Assembly (NCBI GenBank): GCA_019973155.2 | Contig: BPQB01000036.1 | Coordinates: 62,001-126,000 of the forward strand | DNA length: 64,000 nucleotides | Reading direction: 5' to 3' | Source: Phanerochaete sordida | Lineage: Eukaryota; Basidiomycota; Agaricomycetes; Polyporales; Phanerochaetaceae | In this document: one piece after another, positions 38,444-51,051 of the stretch | Layout: every line of letters starts with the position of its first letter | How positions within the stretch are numbered: position 1 is the stretch's first letter | Program-made: the position numbers and the translations under genes | The notes under the pieces: model-generated | Told to the model about the DNA's origin: nothing | The model's input: the letters and a program-made list of their open reading frames with translations, nothing else | The model's database searches: none

Positions 38444-39531
38444 CGTCAGGAAAACCTGGGCTAGATTATAACTACCTGTAAGCAGTTATAAGGTCCATAA
38501 TGTCCATAAGCACTAGGGGGGGATTATAACCGATCATAACTTCGACAGACTTTCCCTGAGTGTGCATAATCATGACCCGGGCACTTATAAGCATACCCAG
38601 GGCGATTATAATCATGTCGACATGATTATGCACGATAATAACCGTGCCTGGGCAAAAAAGGTACAAAAAGAGTGTTCTGACACCCCCATATCATGATCTG
38701 TTAACACCTGTCGTGCCAGCACCGAACTTCGCTGCCGTCCGTCCTGCAACGTTGCCGCAACCGGGGATCGAACCAGGAACCTCCGGCATTGCCAACGGTA
38801 CGTTCTTACCACTCCGCCATCTGTCCGATACTTCTCAAGGAATCAATAAGGACATATGCCCACGTCTGTCAACGCTGCCCGCGCACTGGGACCGGCGCAC
38901 TCGTTGTAGTAGTATTAAGTCTGCTGATGTTCTAGGTCTCTTCGGAGGAGGCCTAGCGCATTGGCGAGATTTGTCAAAAGAAGTGGTGACTTGAGTGAGC
39001 TAGCGGTGACAAGCATGTCCTGCACCTTGCATTAAGTGGCGGCTGATAGCTAGCAAGGCGGGCGCAAAGTGGGCTTAGCATGTGAGGGTATGTTAGAACA
39101 GAGACGGAGCTGTGTGGTACACCGAATGTATAGATGCCATGCATGAACGGCATAATGCTGTCCGAGGTCCAATAGGAGCAAGCCCCTTGGTATGGGGCCA
39201 GACCCACAATATGGATGGTTATATCGAGATCACGAGGTTTTATGAGCACCTATGCGTGGTTATAACATCTCGTGTATGCTTTGACCACTCATAATCAGTG
39301 TTGAAACAGGTATGAGCACTCATATCTGCGCATTATCACATCCAGAGCTCATATAATCGTCCATAATCACTTCAGCGGCCTTCATAATCATGCATAATCG
39401 TTTCAGGTCCCAATATAACCACTGCGGTCACGATTATTGGCAGATATACAGCCTTATAGGCAGGATCCTGCACGATTATAATGGCCATAATGTCCGTAAT
39501 CAAGTATAACCCAGCCCAGGTTTTCCTGACG
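38444..39531. mobile_element. Inverted-repeat DNA element of 1088 bases, MITE-like
   Basis: Ends are inverted copies of CGTCAGGAAAACCTGGGCT continuing with a GATTATA/GGTTATA variant, about 27 of 29 positions matching. TA lies on both sides (38442-38443 and 39532-39533), fitting a Tc1/mariner-type target duplication. Because ACGT is itself palindromic, a 4-base ACGT duplication around CAGGAAAACC ends cannot be excluded. The interior is AT-rich and full of subterminal ATTATAAT and CATAATC motifs in both directions. There is no transposase frame, so it would be non-autonomous. Confidence 0.8.
38757..38826 (-). ncRNA. tRNA-like segment with A and B boxes inside the element
   Basis: On the minus strand TGGCGGAGTGG (38819-38809) matches an RNA polymerase III A box and GGTTCGATCC (38774-38765) a B box, 34 bases apart. 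The T-arm partly pairs, but the acceptor ends (GGACAGA and TTGCGGC) do not, and no proper anticodon stem forms. It is therefore not a working tRNA. A tRNA pseudogene or tRNA-derived SINE head is more likely. A T-run lies about 95-100 bases downstream on the same strand. Confidence 0.6.
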
Positions 39532-39533
39532 TA

Positions 39534-40010
39534 TTTTGACAACTATCCGATGCTCGATATGCGCTGATTGGTGGGTGTGCAGACGAAAACGCCTCGATAT
39601 TTCCTCTTCTCGACGCTCGGTCCGTTGAGGAGGATACAGCGAACCTGGTCCGGAAACAGATGCGATTGAGGTACAGAGTTAAAGCAACGTGCTCCTTCAA
39701 GACGGCATACACGCGAGCGGCGGACTCAATGGGCTTTTGCAAGTCTGACTTACCCTGCAGGCTGCGCGTGCTCGACCCACGCCCGTCCTTGCTCGAGCTA
39801 TCAGCTATTCCACCGCGTCTGCCGGCAGACTATTGAGACGATGTGCGTGCAGGTGTAGTCGTACGCTACGTCACTTCTGCCTCAGCGCCAGTGCCATTTC
39901 GAGCTTGATCACAATGTCATAGCTGTGCGCCGTACTCAGGCTACTCACGAGGCAGAAATATCGCATTTGGTGTGGCATGGCATGTAGGCTAAAGCCGGCT
40001 TTCCCCAGTA
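39534..40010. other. Intergenic region
   Basis: 3' flank of NLR2 next to the inverted-repeat element. A minus frame at 39500-39742 is not supported by any family match. Confidence 0.4.
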
Positions 40011-42815
40011 CTACAAGCCGATTGACTCGAGCCCCCATGATCTGTCCCCAATATCTAAGTTATACCAAAGCTCCCCTGTCCCAGAATCTCGTATCTTGTC
40101 AACGAGATCCTGAAGAATGGCGGTGTACCTCGTAATGTCCTTTGTGCGTATACCAAACGTCAAGAAGTCCGGGGTCCCTAATCCGTAAAATTCGACATAG
40201 GACTGCCATTTACTCTTCAGGTCCGCAATCGTCAAAGTTGCTGCTCGACTTGCGGTGTAGTCTCCTGCCATCTTCCGCCACCACAGTTCACAGTAGAACT
40301 GGAAGTTTATATATTTGCGTAGATCCTGTTGACTGCAGTCAGTTTGGCAAAATGCGATATCGTGAGACGCATACATGCCTCCAAATGAGGGGCAATCCGC
40401 TGGGCATCTCCTAACAAAGGCCTGTCGAGGCGTATGATTATGGGTTGAATGCGTCGTATACCCCGTAGATCCTGCTGGAGATCCTCGCTATGCTCCGCAC
40501 GACCAAGGTGCGACACCCAGGAGCTACTGTATGAGCGACAGGATGAGATTGGATCGCGGGCAGAGGCATTGCTGTCAGCCGAGACATTGCTGTCAGCCGA
40601 GACATTGCTGTCAGCCGAGGCATTGCTTTCAGCCGAGGCGTCGCTGTCAGCCGAGGGATGGCTATCAGTGGAGGCATGGCTGCTAGTCGAGGGATGGCTG
40701 TCAGTCGAGGCATCGCTGTTAGCCGCAGCATCGTTCCCTGCGCGAGATCGTGGCCCGCTTCCTAGGTATAGCGTTGTCATGTCACAATTGAAGGCCGCAA
40801 GACATTTGCGCGCAAGAAGAGCATGTCCCTCTCGTGGATCGACGCGGTAGAGCGGATCTATGCAGCGCTTGCGCTCGACAATGAACTCGGCAAACGTGGC
40901 GTGTAGGGGAACCAGATCTCCATGCTCGTTGACTAGGAGCACTGCGCGCAGGCGACCGGCCATCCAGAGCACGTCGTCTTCGGTGAGTGTGAGGAGCAGG
41001 GAGATGGCGGCGGGCGGCATGGCAGAGTTACCGAGGGCGATGAATGTGAGAAACTCGTGCAGCCGCTTGTGCATGGCTGGCCAGTCTGGGAGGTCCTCTG
41101 GGGGAAACGCAGACCGCAAGACCTGCAAGTAGAGCTTGTCGAGAGGTGACAGTCTGATGCCCTTGGTCTCGAGGAGAAGCGAAAGACGTTCTTCAGGGCG
41201 TGTGTCGTACATCCCCAGATAGATGACAGCGACGCGAGCGTAGATGAATAGGCCGTCCGCTCGATCAACGAGACGATCAAGTTGATCGGGATGGGCGCGG
41301 ACGAAATCTCCGTAGGGCTGGATCAGCGGAATAGTCTGCCGCAGGTAGAGCTCGACGCTATCCTTGGACTCATCTACCATTTGAGGGTCGTCGAGGCTCC
41401 GATGGTACACGATGTCCGCGGCGGACTGGGAAGTCAGGACGGGCAGGATATGGGGTTCAGGGCGGGTGGCGAGGAAGAGTCTGAGCCAGGGCACACCGCG
41501 CACCAGTTTGAGTAGACAGCGAAGGAGCTCGGGGACGAGCTCTGTGTCCTTGCACTCGTCCAGACCGTCGATGACGATGAACGTGGTTTCGTTGAAGACC
41601 GCTCCTTCCGGATGCTCCGCCAGCGGCTTTAGGAGCAGCTGTTCGAACGTGGGCCGGACCTGCTGCTCCCTTCCATGGTCGAGGAACCTCTGAGCGGCGT
41701 CGAGGATGAAGGGTTTGAGCCGCGGCTGGGTCAGTGCGAGTTGGCGGGCCACTGTGGAGAAGAAGGCGTGGGCGGAGTCGACGCCTCCGCGGGAAAAGAA
41801 GAAGGACGCGCCAAGATTCAGGCCCCATTGTTCGGTGAGGCGGACGCAGAGTTGATGGGCAACTGCGGACTTCCCGAGGCCAGCACCCGCGGTGAGCAGC
41901 AAAAGGCGTCTTGGGTCGCCTGCGGGGTACCCGGGACCGGACCACGCCTCGAGAGTCCCAAATGTTTCGTTCCGCGTGCCTGGCATGAAGCCGCTCTTGA
42001 TTTCCTTGACAGAGACGTAGCTTGCATCTGCATGTGGGAGGTCGTCGATAATCCTCCGCTCTTCTGCGGAATTCGCAACATGGATCAGACGTGAACAGGG
42101 TTCATCACAATTCGACGGACCTGCATTTATGGCCATATGTTCGACTCTGCGCACTGCGTTCTCCGTCGCCCCCTGCGTGCCGACCTGCTCGAGGGTCAGG
42201 CTGCTTCGTCGAGAGGCCATCTCCGGCATGAGCACGTACACTGAACATCGTCACGGCATTTGCGAGCTGCTCATTTATCCCTGTCAGGGCATCTTTGTTT
42301 CTCTCTACAAAGAAGAAACGCTTGCACGAGCCGCGAAATCCGCGTCCTCCTTTCAATCCGTCAGCGGTGCCTTGGATTTGGTTCAACGCTCTACGCGATA
42401 CCGACGATTCCTCAGCAAGTGATTGGCAGATGTTGGATATTTGTACGCACCCCGAGAGCCTATCTAATCGTTCCTGCAGCACGACACTGCCCCCTCCGCG
42501 GCCTACGTTTGCCTCGTTCACCATCGCTGTGATAACCTCTCCGAGAGTCTTCGTCTTCTCGAAGAACGCGACCTCGGTCTCGCTGTTCGTCCGCACATCC
42601 TGAGCATGGACGCACGCAGGGTAAGTCTCGGGCGCCGCCGGCAAATCATTTGCACTCACCTTTACTCGCTTGATCACGATGGATAAGGTGGAAACGACGG
42701 GCTTCAGGGCAGGAACAGAAACCGCATCAGCGACTACGGCAGTAATGTCGGACAAGGCTAGCAGGACGTTGAGCGCGTCGTCGAACGCTTGGTCTCGACG
42801 TCGAGACTGGGGCAT
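40011..42815 (-). CDS. NACHT-domain NLR-like protein 2
   Basis: Six exons (42815-42660, 42599-42451, 42390-42240, 42184-42121, 42063-40379, 40325-40011) keep phase and give 839 residues. N-terminal helical domain: VPALKPVVSTLSIVIKRVK, FFEKTKTLGEVI, and a Gly/Arg-rich GGRGFRGSCKRFFFVERN. NACHT: GAGLGKSAVA (about 233-242) and FIVIDGLDECKD (about 335-346), with SFFFSRGG between. The winged-helix-like part ends LVPLHATFAEFIVERKRCID. A Ser/Ala/Asp repeat linker follows, then the C-terminal module on its own exon: FYCELWWRKMAGDYTASRAA ... DITRYTAILQDLV ... SGTGELWYNL. The last intron fits only as a GC-AG intron (GAG|GCATGT ... AACAG|GAT). Donor GTCCGT of intron 4 is weak. Likely a cytosolic nucleotide switch that activates an N-terminal effector; ligand unknown. 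Confidence 0.9.
40567..40735 (-). repeat. 18-base minisatellite inside NLR2
   Basis: Nine or so units close to GCTGTCAGCCGAGACATT in plus reading, encoding six-residue repeats such as ADSNVS, ESNASA and DSHPST on the minus strand. It forms a Ser/Asp-rich linker between the NACHT-winged-helix part and the C-terminal module. Copies nearest 40570-40640 are the most alike. The other NLR copies lack it. Confidence 0.92.
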
Positions 42816-43787
42816 GGTGGTTTCAGAGAGCAAGAGTGGGCGCGGAAAGGACGGGCAAATAGGCGGACAGGAAAGGCGTGGATGCAGCGTGGCACCAGTG
42901 CCGGGGAAGTAGACCTAACCAGCCACGCGCCTTGCAAAATGGCGATACGACAGAACATCAACATTCGTATTGGATGTCTGCGTAGGAGTCGCGACCTCGC
43001 TCTCGTGCAGCAGTCCATTGTGCTATGACTGGGTACACGTTGACATTGAAAATTGAACATTGAGACACTGGGTCAAGAGCGCGCAGCGCCCAGGAACGCG
43101 GCCGGCGGCCTTTGCTGGGACGCTCATGGCATGCTCTCGCGCCCGCGCTTCCTGCGTTCGCCCTCCACCTCCTCGACAGCACCGACGAGCATTATTTCGG
43201 CCGGAAGTGGGAGTCAACGCTGTACGAGATAACCGACTATACGCGCAAACCGTCTGCGCCATCCCCGGGTCCTCGGCCCCAAGTCGTGCGTCGTACGCAT
43301 ACCGTCTCCGCATGTCCCTCGCACAGCCGCGCCGCGCAATGCGTTGCAGCCGCGCCGCCGACTCGCACGAGATTTGGTCGCCGCACGGCACCCGCGGTTT
43401 AGGGCAATACCAGATATTGCGCGGCCTCACGGCGAGGCGGGGCGTCCAGACCGCGTGGTCCTGGGCACGTCTGCGCGCGCGTCTCGCCGCGTATTATCGA
43501 CATTTTCTGTTCTGCGGGGAGCAGCTGTATCTTATGGAGTTGGTCCAGGTTTGCCACACTGGCGCCCTTGCGCTCGTTTGGCATCTCAGGACACTGCTAA
43601 CTCAAGACGCTTCCCCGCCTTGACCATGGCCGCAGAAGCCGTGCACGTCGCTTCAACGCTGCTCAGGCAATCGGATCCGCGAAGTAAGAACTCCCAATTC
43701 AAACACTTAGCAGCTTACTATACAGGCCGACGCCGATAGCCCTCAGAGCCTCAGGAGCAGGCTTGATGACAGTAAGTTTCACAGTAT
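42816..43787. other. Intergenic region between NLR2 and NLR3
   Basis: 5' flank of NLR2 and 3' flank of NLR3. A 187-codon plus frame (43060-43623) has no recognisable domain and I do not call it. Confidence 0.4.
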
Positions 43788-46423
43788 CTAGTCTATGGCC
43801 AAGTCATACCACAATTCTCCCGTTCCAGAGTCACGGATTGTATCAACAAGACTCTGAAGAGTCACTGTATACCGCGCGATGTCGTCCATCCGTATGCTAA
43901 ATATTGGGTCAGCGATAGTCCGCAGGCCTCCGCGATTGACATAGGACCTCCACCCTCGCTCCAGCTCCTCAATGGTCACGGAAGCTGCGCGACTCGCTGT
44001 GTAGATCCCTCCCATCTCCCGCCACCACATCTCACAATAGAACCCAAAGTTCACATGCTCTCTGCAGATTGCCGCGGCCGCTTCCGGGTCCTGTCCACCA
44101 TAATCAGTTCGGCAGAATGCGATGGATTTATGTGGTTACGTGCTTGGATAAGTCGCCTAATGCCAAAGATTTCTGTGCTGACCACTCCGGCGTATAGGCG
44201 TCTCATTATAGGCTGTACTTGCGCAATGGCTCGCAGTTCTTGCTCGATCTCGGCATTACTATCTGCTGCCTTGAAGTGATTGTCCCGATCAGTGATATAC
44301 TGCCACCAGGACAACATTGTGCCGCTGTCGTGAGCGGGGAGATGATTCCTACTGTGTGATTGTGTCCGGCTCCTCAGATACAGCGTCACTGTATCATGAT
44401 TCAATGTGGCAAGGCATTTGCACACAAGAATAGCATGACCTTTGGGCGGATCGACGTGGTATAGCAAATCAATGCAACGTCTGCTGTCAACAAGGAACTC
44501 GGTGAACGTCGCGTGTAAAGGAACAAGACATCCGCTCTTGTCGACCAAGAGCACTGCGCGCAGGCGGCCGGCCATCCAGAGCACGTCGTCGTCGGTGAGC
44601 AGAAGGAGGAGAGAGATTGCGGCGGGTGGCAGGGACATGTGGCGAAGGGCAATGAACGCGAGGAAGTCTTTCAGCCTCTTGCACATGGCAAGCGAGTCTC
44701 CCAAGGCGGTCGGTGGAAATGCAGAGCGCAGAATCTGCAGGTAGAGCTCATCGAGTGGGGACAGACCGGCGCCGCTGGAACTCAGCAGAAGCGCAAATTG
44801 CTCTTCAGGCCGCGTATCCATGGTCTCTAGGTAGCCGATGACGATTCGGGCGTAAATGAAAAGTCCGTCAGCGCGATTAACGAGACGGCTGAGCTGGTCG
44901 GGGTGGGCGCGGACAAAGTCGCCGTAGGGATGGATCTTCGGGATCGTCTGCCGCAAGTAGAGTTTGACGCCGTCCTTCGATTCGTTCATCGCCTGTGGGT
45001 CATCGAGGCGTCGATGGTACACGATCGCCGCTGCGTACTGGGATATCAATACTGGCAGGATATGGGGCTCGGGGCGAGTGGCGAGAAAGACTCGGAGCCA
45101 CGGTAGACGGCCCGGAAGCTCGAGTAGGCAACGAACGAGCTCAGGGACGAGCTCTCTGTCCTTACACTCGTCCATGCCATCGACGACGATGAAAGTCGTC
45201 TTGTTGAAGACCGCGCAACCTGTATGGCCCGCCAGCGGGTTTACGAGAAGCTGCTCGAACGTGCGTCGCACCGGCTGCTCCTTTCCGCCGGCAAGGAATG
45301 TGCGAGCAGCGTCGGCGATGAAGGGCTCGATGAAGGGCTGGGTCAACGCAAGCTGGTGGGCGATTGTTGAGAAGAACGCGTGGGCAGAGTCGACGGCGCC
45401 GCGGGAAAAGAAGAAGGATGCACCGAGGTTGAGGCCCCATTCACCAGCGAGACGGACACACAACTGATGAGCAACCGCGGACTTTCCGAGGCCTGCGCCT
45501 GCGGTGAGCAAGAAGACGGGTTTCTTGATTTTTGCCGGATGCTCTGGATCGGCCCATGACTTGAGCTTCTCGAACGTCTCGTTACGCGTGCCCTCCATGA
45601 ACCCGCTCTTAGTCTCTTTAACAGAGAGATATCCAGCATCGGTGTGTGGAACGTCGCTGATAAATTTCTGCGCCTCTGTACGATTTCCAAATCGATTAGA
45701 TATAAAAAGCATCCAGCTGTGCTCTACGTACCTGCAGATTTGGCCATTTCCTCAACCCTGTACACCGCGTTTTGTATCGCAAGCTGTACTTTGGTCTATG
45801 AGAGGTGAACATGAGTCAATTGAAGGGTACAAGATGGCCAAATCTCGTACATTGAACATCCCCTGAGCTGTCGCTAGCTGTTTGTTCATCTTGTCCAGGG
45901 TGGCTTGGTTCCGCTTCACATAAAAAACGCGCTTGAAACCTCCACGGAACCCGCCTCCTCCCTTCAGTCCCTCAGACGTCTCCTCGATCTTCTTCAGTGC
46001 ACTATGCAGCATCGATGCATTTCAATAGGAGAAAGTCAGCGAAGACCTCGGGGACGGACCTCGAGAGCATTTCAATTTGTTCTTGCAGCACAGAGCTTGC
46101 GCCTTCGTTGGCTGCATTTGCTTCCTCCACATTCTTCCTGATGACCTCACCGAGCATCTTCGTCTTCTCGATGAACATACCCTCGTTCTCGGTGTTCGTG
46201 CGTGTATCCTGGACATGGACATATAGACGGTGAGTACTGGATGTGGCGGTAATGTATTTATATTCACCTTCACTCGTTGAATTAGCTCTGACAGTATGGC
46301 TACGACAGGCTTCAACGCAGGGACTGAAACCACATCTGCAACTATAGCTGTCATCTTGAGTAGGTCTAACACAACGTCGAGTGCGTCGTCGAGGGCCTGT
46401 TTCCGACGTTGGGAGCGGGACAT
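43788..46423 (-). CDS. NACHT-domain NLR-like protein 3
   Basis: Six exons (46423-46268, 46208-46060, 46001-45851, 45795-45732, 45675-44144, 44090-43788) keep phase and give 784 residues. Starts MSRSQRRKQALDDALDVVLD, closely matching NLR4. NACHT motifs GAGLGKSAVA (about 233-242) and FIVVDGMDECKD. The winged-helix-like end reads LVPLHATFTEFLVDSRRCID. The C-terminal module is FYCEMWWREMGGIYTASRAA ... DIARYTVTLQSLVDTIRDSG TGELWYDLAID. Exon lengths 156, 149, 151 and 64 are identical to NLR2 and NLR4, so the three are tandem duplicates. The last intron again needs a GC donor (CAA|GCACGT). No repeat linker. One unusual feature is the Gly/Phe-rich GGGGFRGGFKRVFYVKRN in the N-terminal domain. Confidence 0.9.
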
Positions 46424-49400
46424 GGTGGCTGTGGTGGACAACTGGAGAAACGGGACGAGGGCAGATGAGGGTGCAAGCCATCGGTAGATGCGTCACAAAC
46501 TTACGTCGCAAGATATCGTAGCGACGAAGATGATATTGCGCTGCTTGACATCACGACGTATCATAATCCCAGATAACCTACCATCGCATTAATCAAAACA
46601 TAAATGGCAGTCGGCGCGATGTATTGCGCTGCTGGGCAATTGATTATTTGGACCTTTTTGCTGATGGCGAAGCATGATGCGTGAAAGCAGCATAAATGGC
46701 ATCCACGACCTAGGCTCGCCTCTAGCTTCTTAAATCTCGCGGAAGAGGCGGTACCGTCGTTGGCACGACCGACATCTCGAAATCACCATACAGGTGAATA
46801 TCTCACAATGCATAAATAATCGAGAATCCACAGCATATTTCCCTACCAACATAGGCTGTTCAACGTTTTATGCTATGGGCGCGCACATCCACCCGTAGGC
46901 TGGCCGAGATACCGGGAAGATCCATGCACGCCGTCAGACATGGGAGAGATCCCGGATGTTACGCGCCCTATGCAAATATTGTGAGATATCCGACTGTACA
47001 TTGAAATATCGAGGATATTGGACGTCCGCCCGCATCCCTGGCGGACCAGAGTGCGTACGCTGGACGCGTGGATAACGAAACTTAGAGCCTGGCTCAGAAA
47101 TCCCTCCACTGCCTACGCTGCGCCCGACGCGTAGAGGTCAGCGGCGCTTCCTGACACCCTTCCGCGGGCTTGACGCTTCTGCTTTGGGCCTCCAACACAC
47201 CATGGCACCGTCCCCAACAGCACCGGCCAGCACTGCCTCCACGATGGCTTTTCTAGGTCAACGACGTCCGGGACGTTCGATTGCCCGCGTAAGTGCTACC
47301 ACAGGTGCCCTCACACACACACACGTGCTGCATCGCTTCCCAGACGTTTTCGGCGCACGCCGCGTCCATGTTCAACACGGCAGCGAGCAGAGGCAGTCTA
47401 TGCAAGATCCAAGGTGCGTTCCTCGCCCCTTTCGAGCTTTGAGCATGCTAACGCGGCTACTGAACGCGTCGCAGACCGTGCCCACAACCGCTCATCTACA
47501 TCGCCGCCACCTGCAGCATCCCACTCGCCATGGCTGCCAATATCTCGCCGCCGGTCGCCCAACTGTCAGCCTGCAGGCTACAGATCCAACACTCAGAACG
47601 GGCTGCCCGTATTCCAGACCGAACTCCCCAACAGGCCAGAACGGCGCAAGCGCGCCCAAGCACGGTCTACGCAGACCTTGCCGACAGCTCCGCGAGCCCG
47701 GCCGCAGCGTGTGAGGGTGCGAAGTCGAAGACAGCGGTGTCGAATCCTCTACACACCTATAGCAAGCCGCTACCGCCTAAGCTTCCCCACAAGAGGCGCT
47801 GCAGCGCAGGGGTGCGGAGCCTGACCTCTCGCTAGGCATCCGTGTTTGAAAGTCTTGGGTTTATCGGCTCCGGGCGGCACACGCCTGTGTATACATGGGC
47901 AGTCCCTGGGCGCCACCTTGCAGCTTCTCGTGGGGACAGCAGCCCAGACATGACGGTGTCCGCTGGCCGACGTGCCTGCGGCAGTACTCGATGCAACGCG
48001 AGCCATTAGAATGGCCAGCTAGGCTGCGCTCACTGCACGGACCCAGCGCTGTGGTGTCGCAGGCGAACCCGTTCGTTGGGCAGATGTTGGTCTGGACCCT
48101 GTCGACAAGACGGCGAGCTGGCGCGGAGAGGACGTGCCCAGTAAAGAAGTGGGTAAGGCCCTGGCAACGTTGGAAGACGACGTGCGGCGTGCTGTCGTTG
48201 CAGAAGGCTTGTGTATTACGCCGAGGCTGGGCGCTCGAACTCCGGAGAACCAGATATACGGGGTCTCAGGAACGATACTTACAGAGGTGCGGATCCTTCA
48301 CGTTAGTTTTTGTATGCTGAGCTGACTTGCCACCTTCAGGTTCCGCATATCTCGTGACGCTTGGACTTGGCGCAGCAAGCCTTCGTCTGAACTCGACAGG
48401 CCCCTCGCTGTCCGCGCCGCTCTCTCGTCTGGAATGTCCACCTTCCAGCACGCGCGTGCGATCACTACAATTTTGATCTATGCCTCTAGCCACAGGATCT
48501 CTGACGCAAAATCAGCTTTTGTGCTCCGAGTGCATCATCCAAAGGCACAGCCGCCCCAGCGGGTGTCCGCGGACCGCGTCCATCGCAGCGACGATCTGAC
48601 ACGATGTGCCTTCAGGGGAGTCCGCAATGGCTCGGCCAACGTTGGCCAGCGTGGCCGGGGTAGCTTCTAATGCACAAAGTTGGTCCACGCATTTCTCTGC
48701 TGCGTGTTTCATGCTCATCCGGTCTCAGTTATGCTGTGGCGCATCTGCTCGGATGTTCCACAAGATCCGCCCTCGCCTCGCGCTCGTGTACGATCGGGCA
48801 CCCATTCATGTACAGGTAGCTGGTATGAAGCGTTACGGTCTCTAGCTCCTCGTAATATACGTAAACATATACCTAGGATCCGTCCCTCTACCAGGATGAG
48901 ACTGACTACTGTCTTGGAGAATGAGCGTTCGCCGCCCGGCCACTTGAGCTACCAACTGCGTCTCTAGCTACGTATTGAGCAATATAATTCGCCCATACAT
49001 AATATGTAGACCCTCTTTCCAACTGCGAGACCGCGTTGCGACCAGTCGCGGCCCTCAAGCAGCGATAGACTCGTGTCCGACGAATGTGCCAGATAAGGTT
49101 CGACATATTCCAAATCGGACATGTCTTGATTACTCACATAAGCAGCGCTTTGCGCGCGCGGGTCGCGTCGAGGTCGCGCACGCTTTCCTCGCCACTGCCT
49201 TCTTCGAATTCCTTCTACATAGGACACACACGGCTGGCCATGCACACCGTCTTTTGAATCGCAAGCCACGAGTCGAACAGCAGCACGCCGTCGCCTCAGA
49301 ACGCTGTACCCGAACCTGACGTCGCTTTCGACCATCGCGTGAACGGCGCCGCGTTGGGTCTATAGCTAGCGAGGGAGGCGGGAGCTGCAGTACTGTCCTC

Positions 49401-51051
49401 GGATAGTGTCAAGGCTTACTTGCAGGTGTGCCGCACGGTTATTCTAACACTTTTGAGGAGCTAATAGCGTGGCGATATAGCCTCTCTGCCGGATGCCTGG
49501 TCGCTGGGCATATCGAGCATACTGAGCGTCGTTCGGCTTACACGGGCTGCACATTCGAGTTGCGGTACGTTCGCAACGCTTTTGGGTACACGTCTTGGCT
49601 TATATTCTAGCAGAGAGATCGCTTTCAACGATGGACTCGACGGTTTCAAGGTCGGAAGAGACCGTGCACGACATGTCTGCAACCCACTCCGTCCCGCCAC
49701 ATGAAACGTCGTCTTGAAGCTGAACAGTGAGCACTACGCTATGACACACGCTAGCCCTACGTTGTACCGTAATCTGCAAGACGGCTGTACGGAGCTCTCC
49801 TGCGCCGACACACACCTTCTTAATCGACGACGTAGCCCACGCAACATGTCGTGCAGGACATCTGACGGACCCCGCTCGGATGCAAACCTTCCAGCTCCGT
49901 ACTGCATCTGCGTCGCCATCACTCAGGCTGCTCTCGCACCCGAATCCCAAGACTACATCACTCTGGGTCCTACCGAGCAGAACGCGCCGCGCATGCGGCA
50001 CAGCAAAGCCCCGCCTTCCAACCGCCAGCGAGCTGGAGAGCACAAGAACCATGCCGGAGGGGCGAGTGGAACCGCGATTCCTGAGTGGGACATGCTTTAA
50101 TGGTGCGTCTGTGACGGTCATATACTTCTCTCCTCTAACTTTTCCCGACAGGCTGTGCTGAATGCGGCGCTGCGCAGATACACCGATTTCAAGCCTTCAA
50201 CGAATCATCAAGCTCTATGCGCGTTCGCACGGACGAGCACGACCGCACTCGTGCGCGCGGAAGGTGGCAGAAGGCGCGATGCTTTAGCTCTGCGAGAACT
50301 GCTTCCGGCGCCGTGAGCAAGACGCTGCAGCGCAGCGGAACGCACCAAGCGGGAGCGCGGGAGAGATGCGACGTTCTACCAGACGGGCACGCTGGTGAGC
50401 AGATGTGCGCCTGGTGCAGCGACGTGGAATTACTGATGTCTGGTTTGCAGCGCACGGCGGGAGGAACGAGGTGGAGGGGCTGGCCGGCCGGAGGCACGAA
50501 CTTGAAGCGCGATAGATGTGCGGGGTGTGTCAAAGACACAGGTATAGCTAACGCCGCGCGACGAGTATTAGTGTCCCTTGTGAGCAGGAGAGATGAATGT
50601 ATTTCTGCTGCTCAATATACCTCGGGATTTCGCATCTATCCTGAGCGAGCTGGACTTCCGTGGGCTGCCCGACCTTGACTTGACCAGCGCAGGAGCGAAA
50701 GAAAGCATCGCACAAAATCTTCGGCCACAGCGTGACCACGGCGGCGCATCTCGAGAAGTACCACGCAGGCCTCCGAGTGTCCATCCCCGGGACAGCCGTG
50801 GGATGGCTGCGCGTAGGGTCGTCGCGTTGATATGGCCTCGGTCGCGCGATACTTGGCCCGCAAGAGCGAACCGGACCAGGGCCAGGCGGCTGCTGTAACT
50901 ATTGATGAGCTGTTGGGCCTCTCGTAAGCCCGTCGCAAATTCTAGGGCGCACTTCGAAGAAGAATGCAGAGAATTGGGTCGCTCGAGGGCGCGAACGGTC
51001 CGAAGCGCGCTCTTCCAGTACAACGGGCTGTGTAGGCTGGATAGCATTATG
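46424..51051. other. Long region without a supported gene
   Basis: The first part is the NLR3 5' flank. 46980-47700 is homologous to 53860-54560 upstream of NLR4. Plus-strand introns can be imagined (for example GTGAGCAGATGT near 50393 with an acceptor near 50450), and the same pattern recurs near 58114, but no protein can be followed. 48990-49170 resembles 56790-56910. I assign no gene here. Confidence 0.4.
46980..47700. repeat. Duplicated 5' flank of NLR3 (partner about 53860-54560)
   Basis: Shared landmarks in the same order include GAGCCTGGCTCAGA (about 47087 and 53941), CTTGATGCTTCTGCT-like and ACCATGCCTTGGCACCG-like segments, and AGAACGGCGCAAGC (about 47638 and 54460). Moderately diverged. 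Confidence 0.7.

Noticed and set aside
38757..38826. Functional tRNA gene
   Set aside because: Acceptor ends do not pair and no anticodon stem forms, so I call it tRNA-like only.
43060..43623. 187-codon plus frame between NLR2 and NLR3
   Set aside because: Arg/Ala-rich, no family match, and the minus strand is equally open here.
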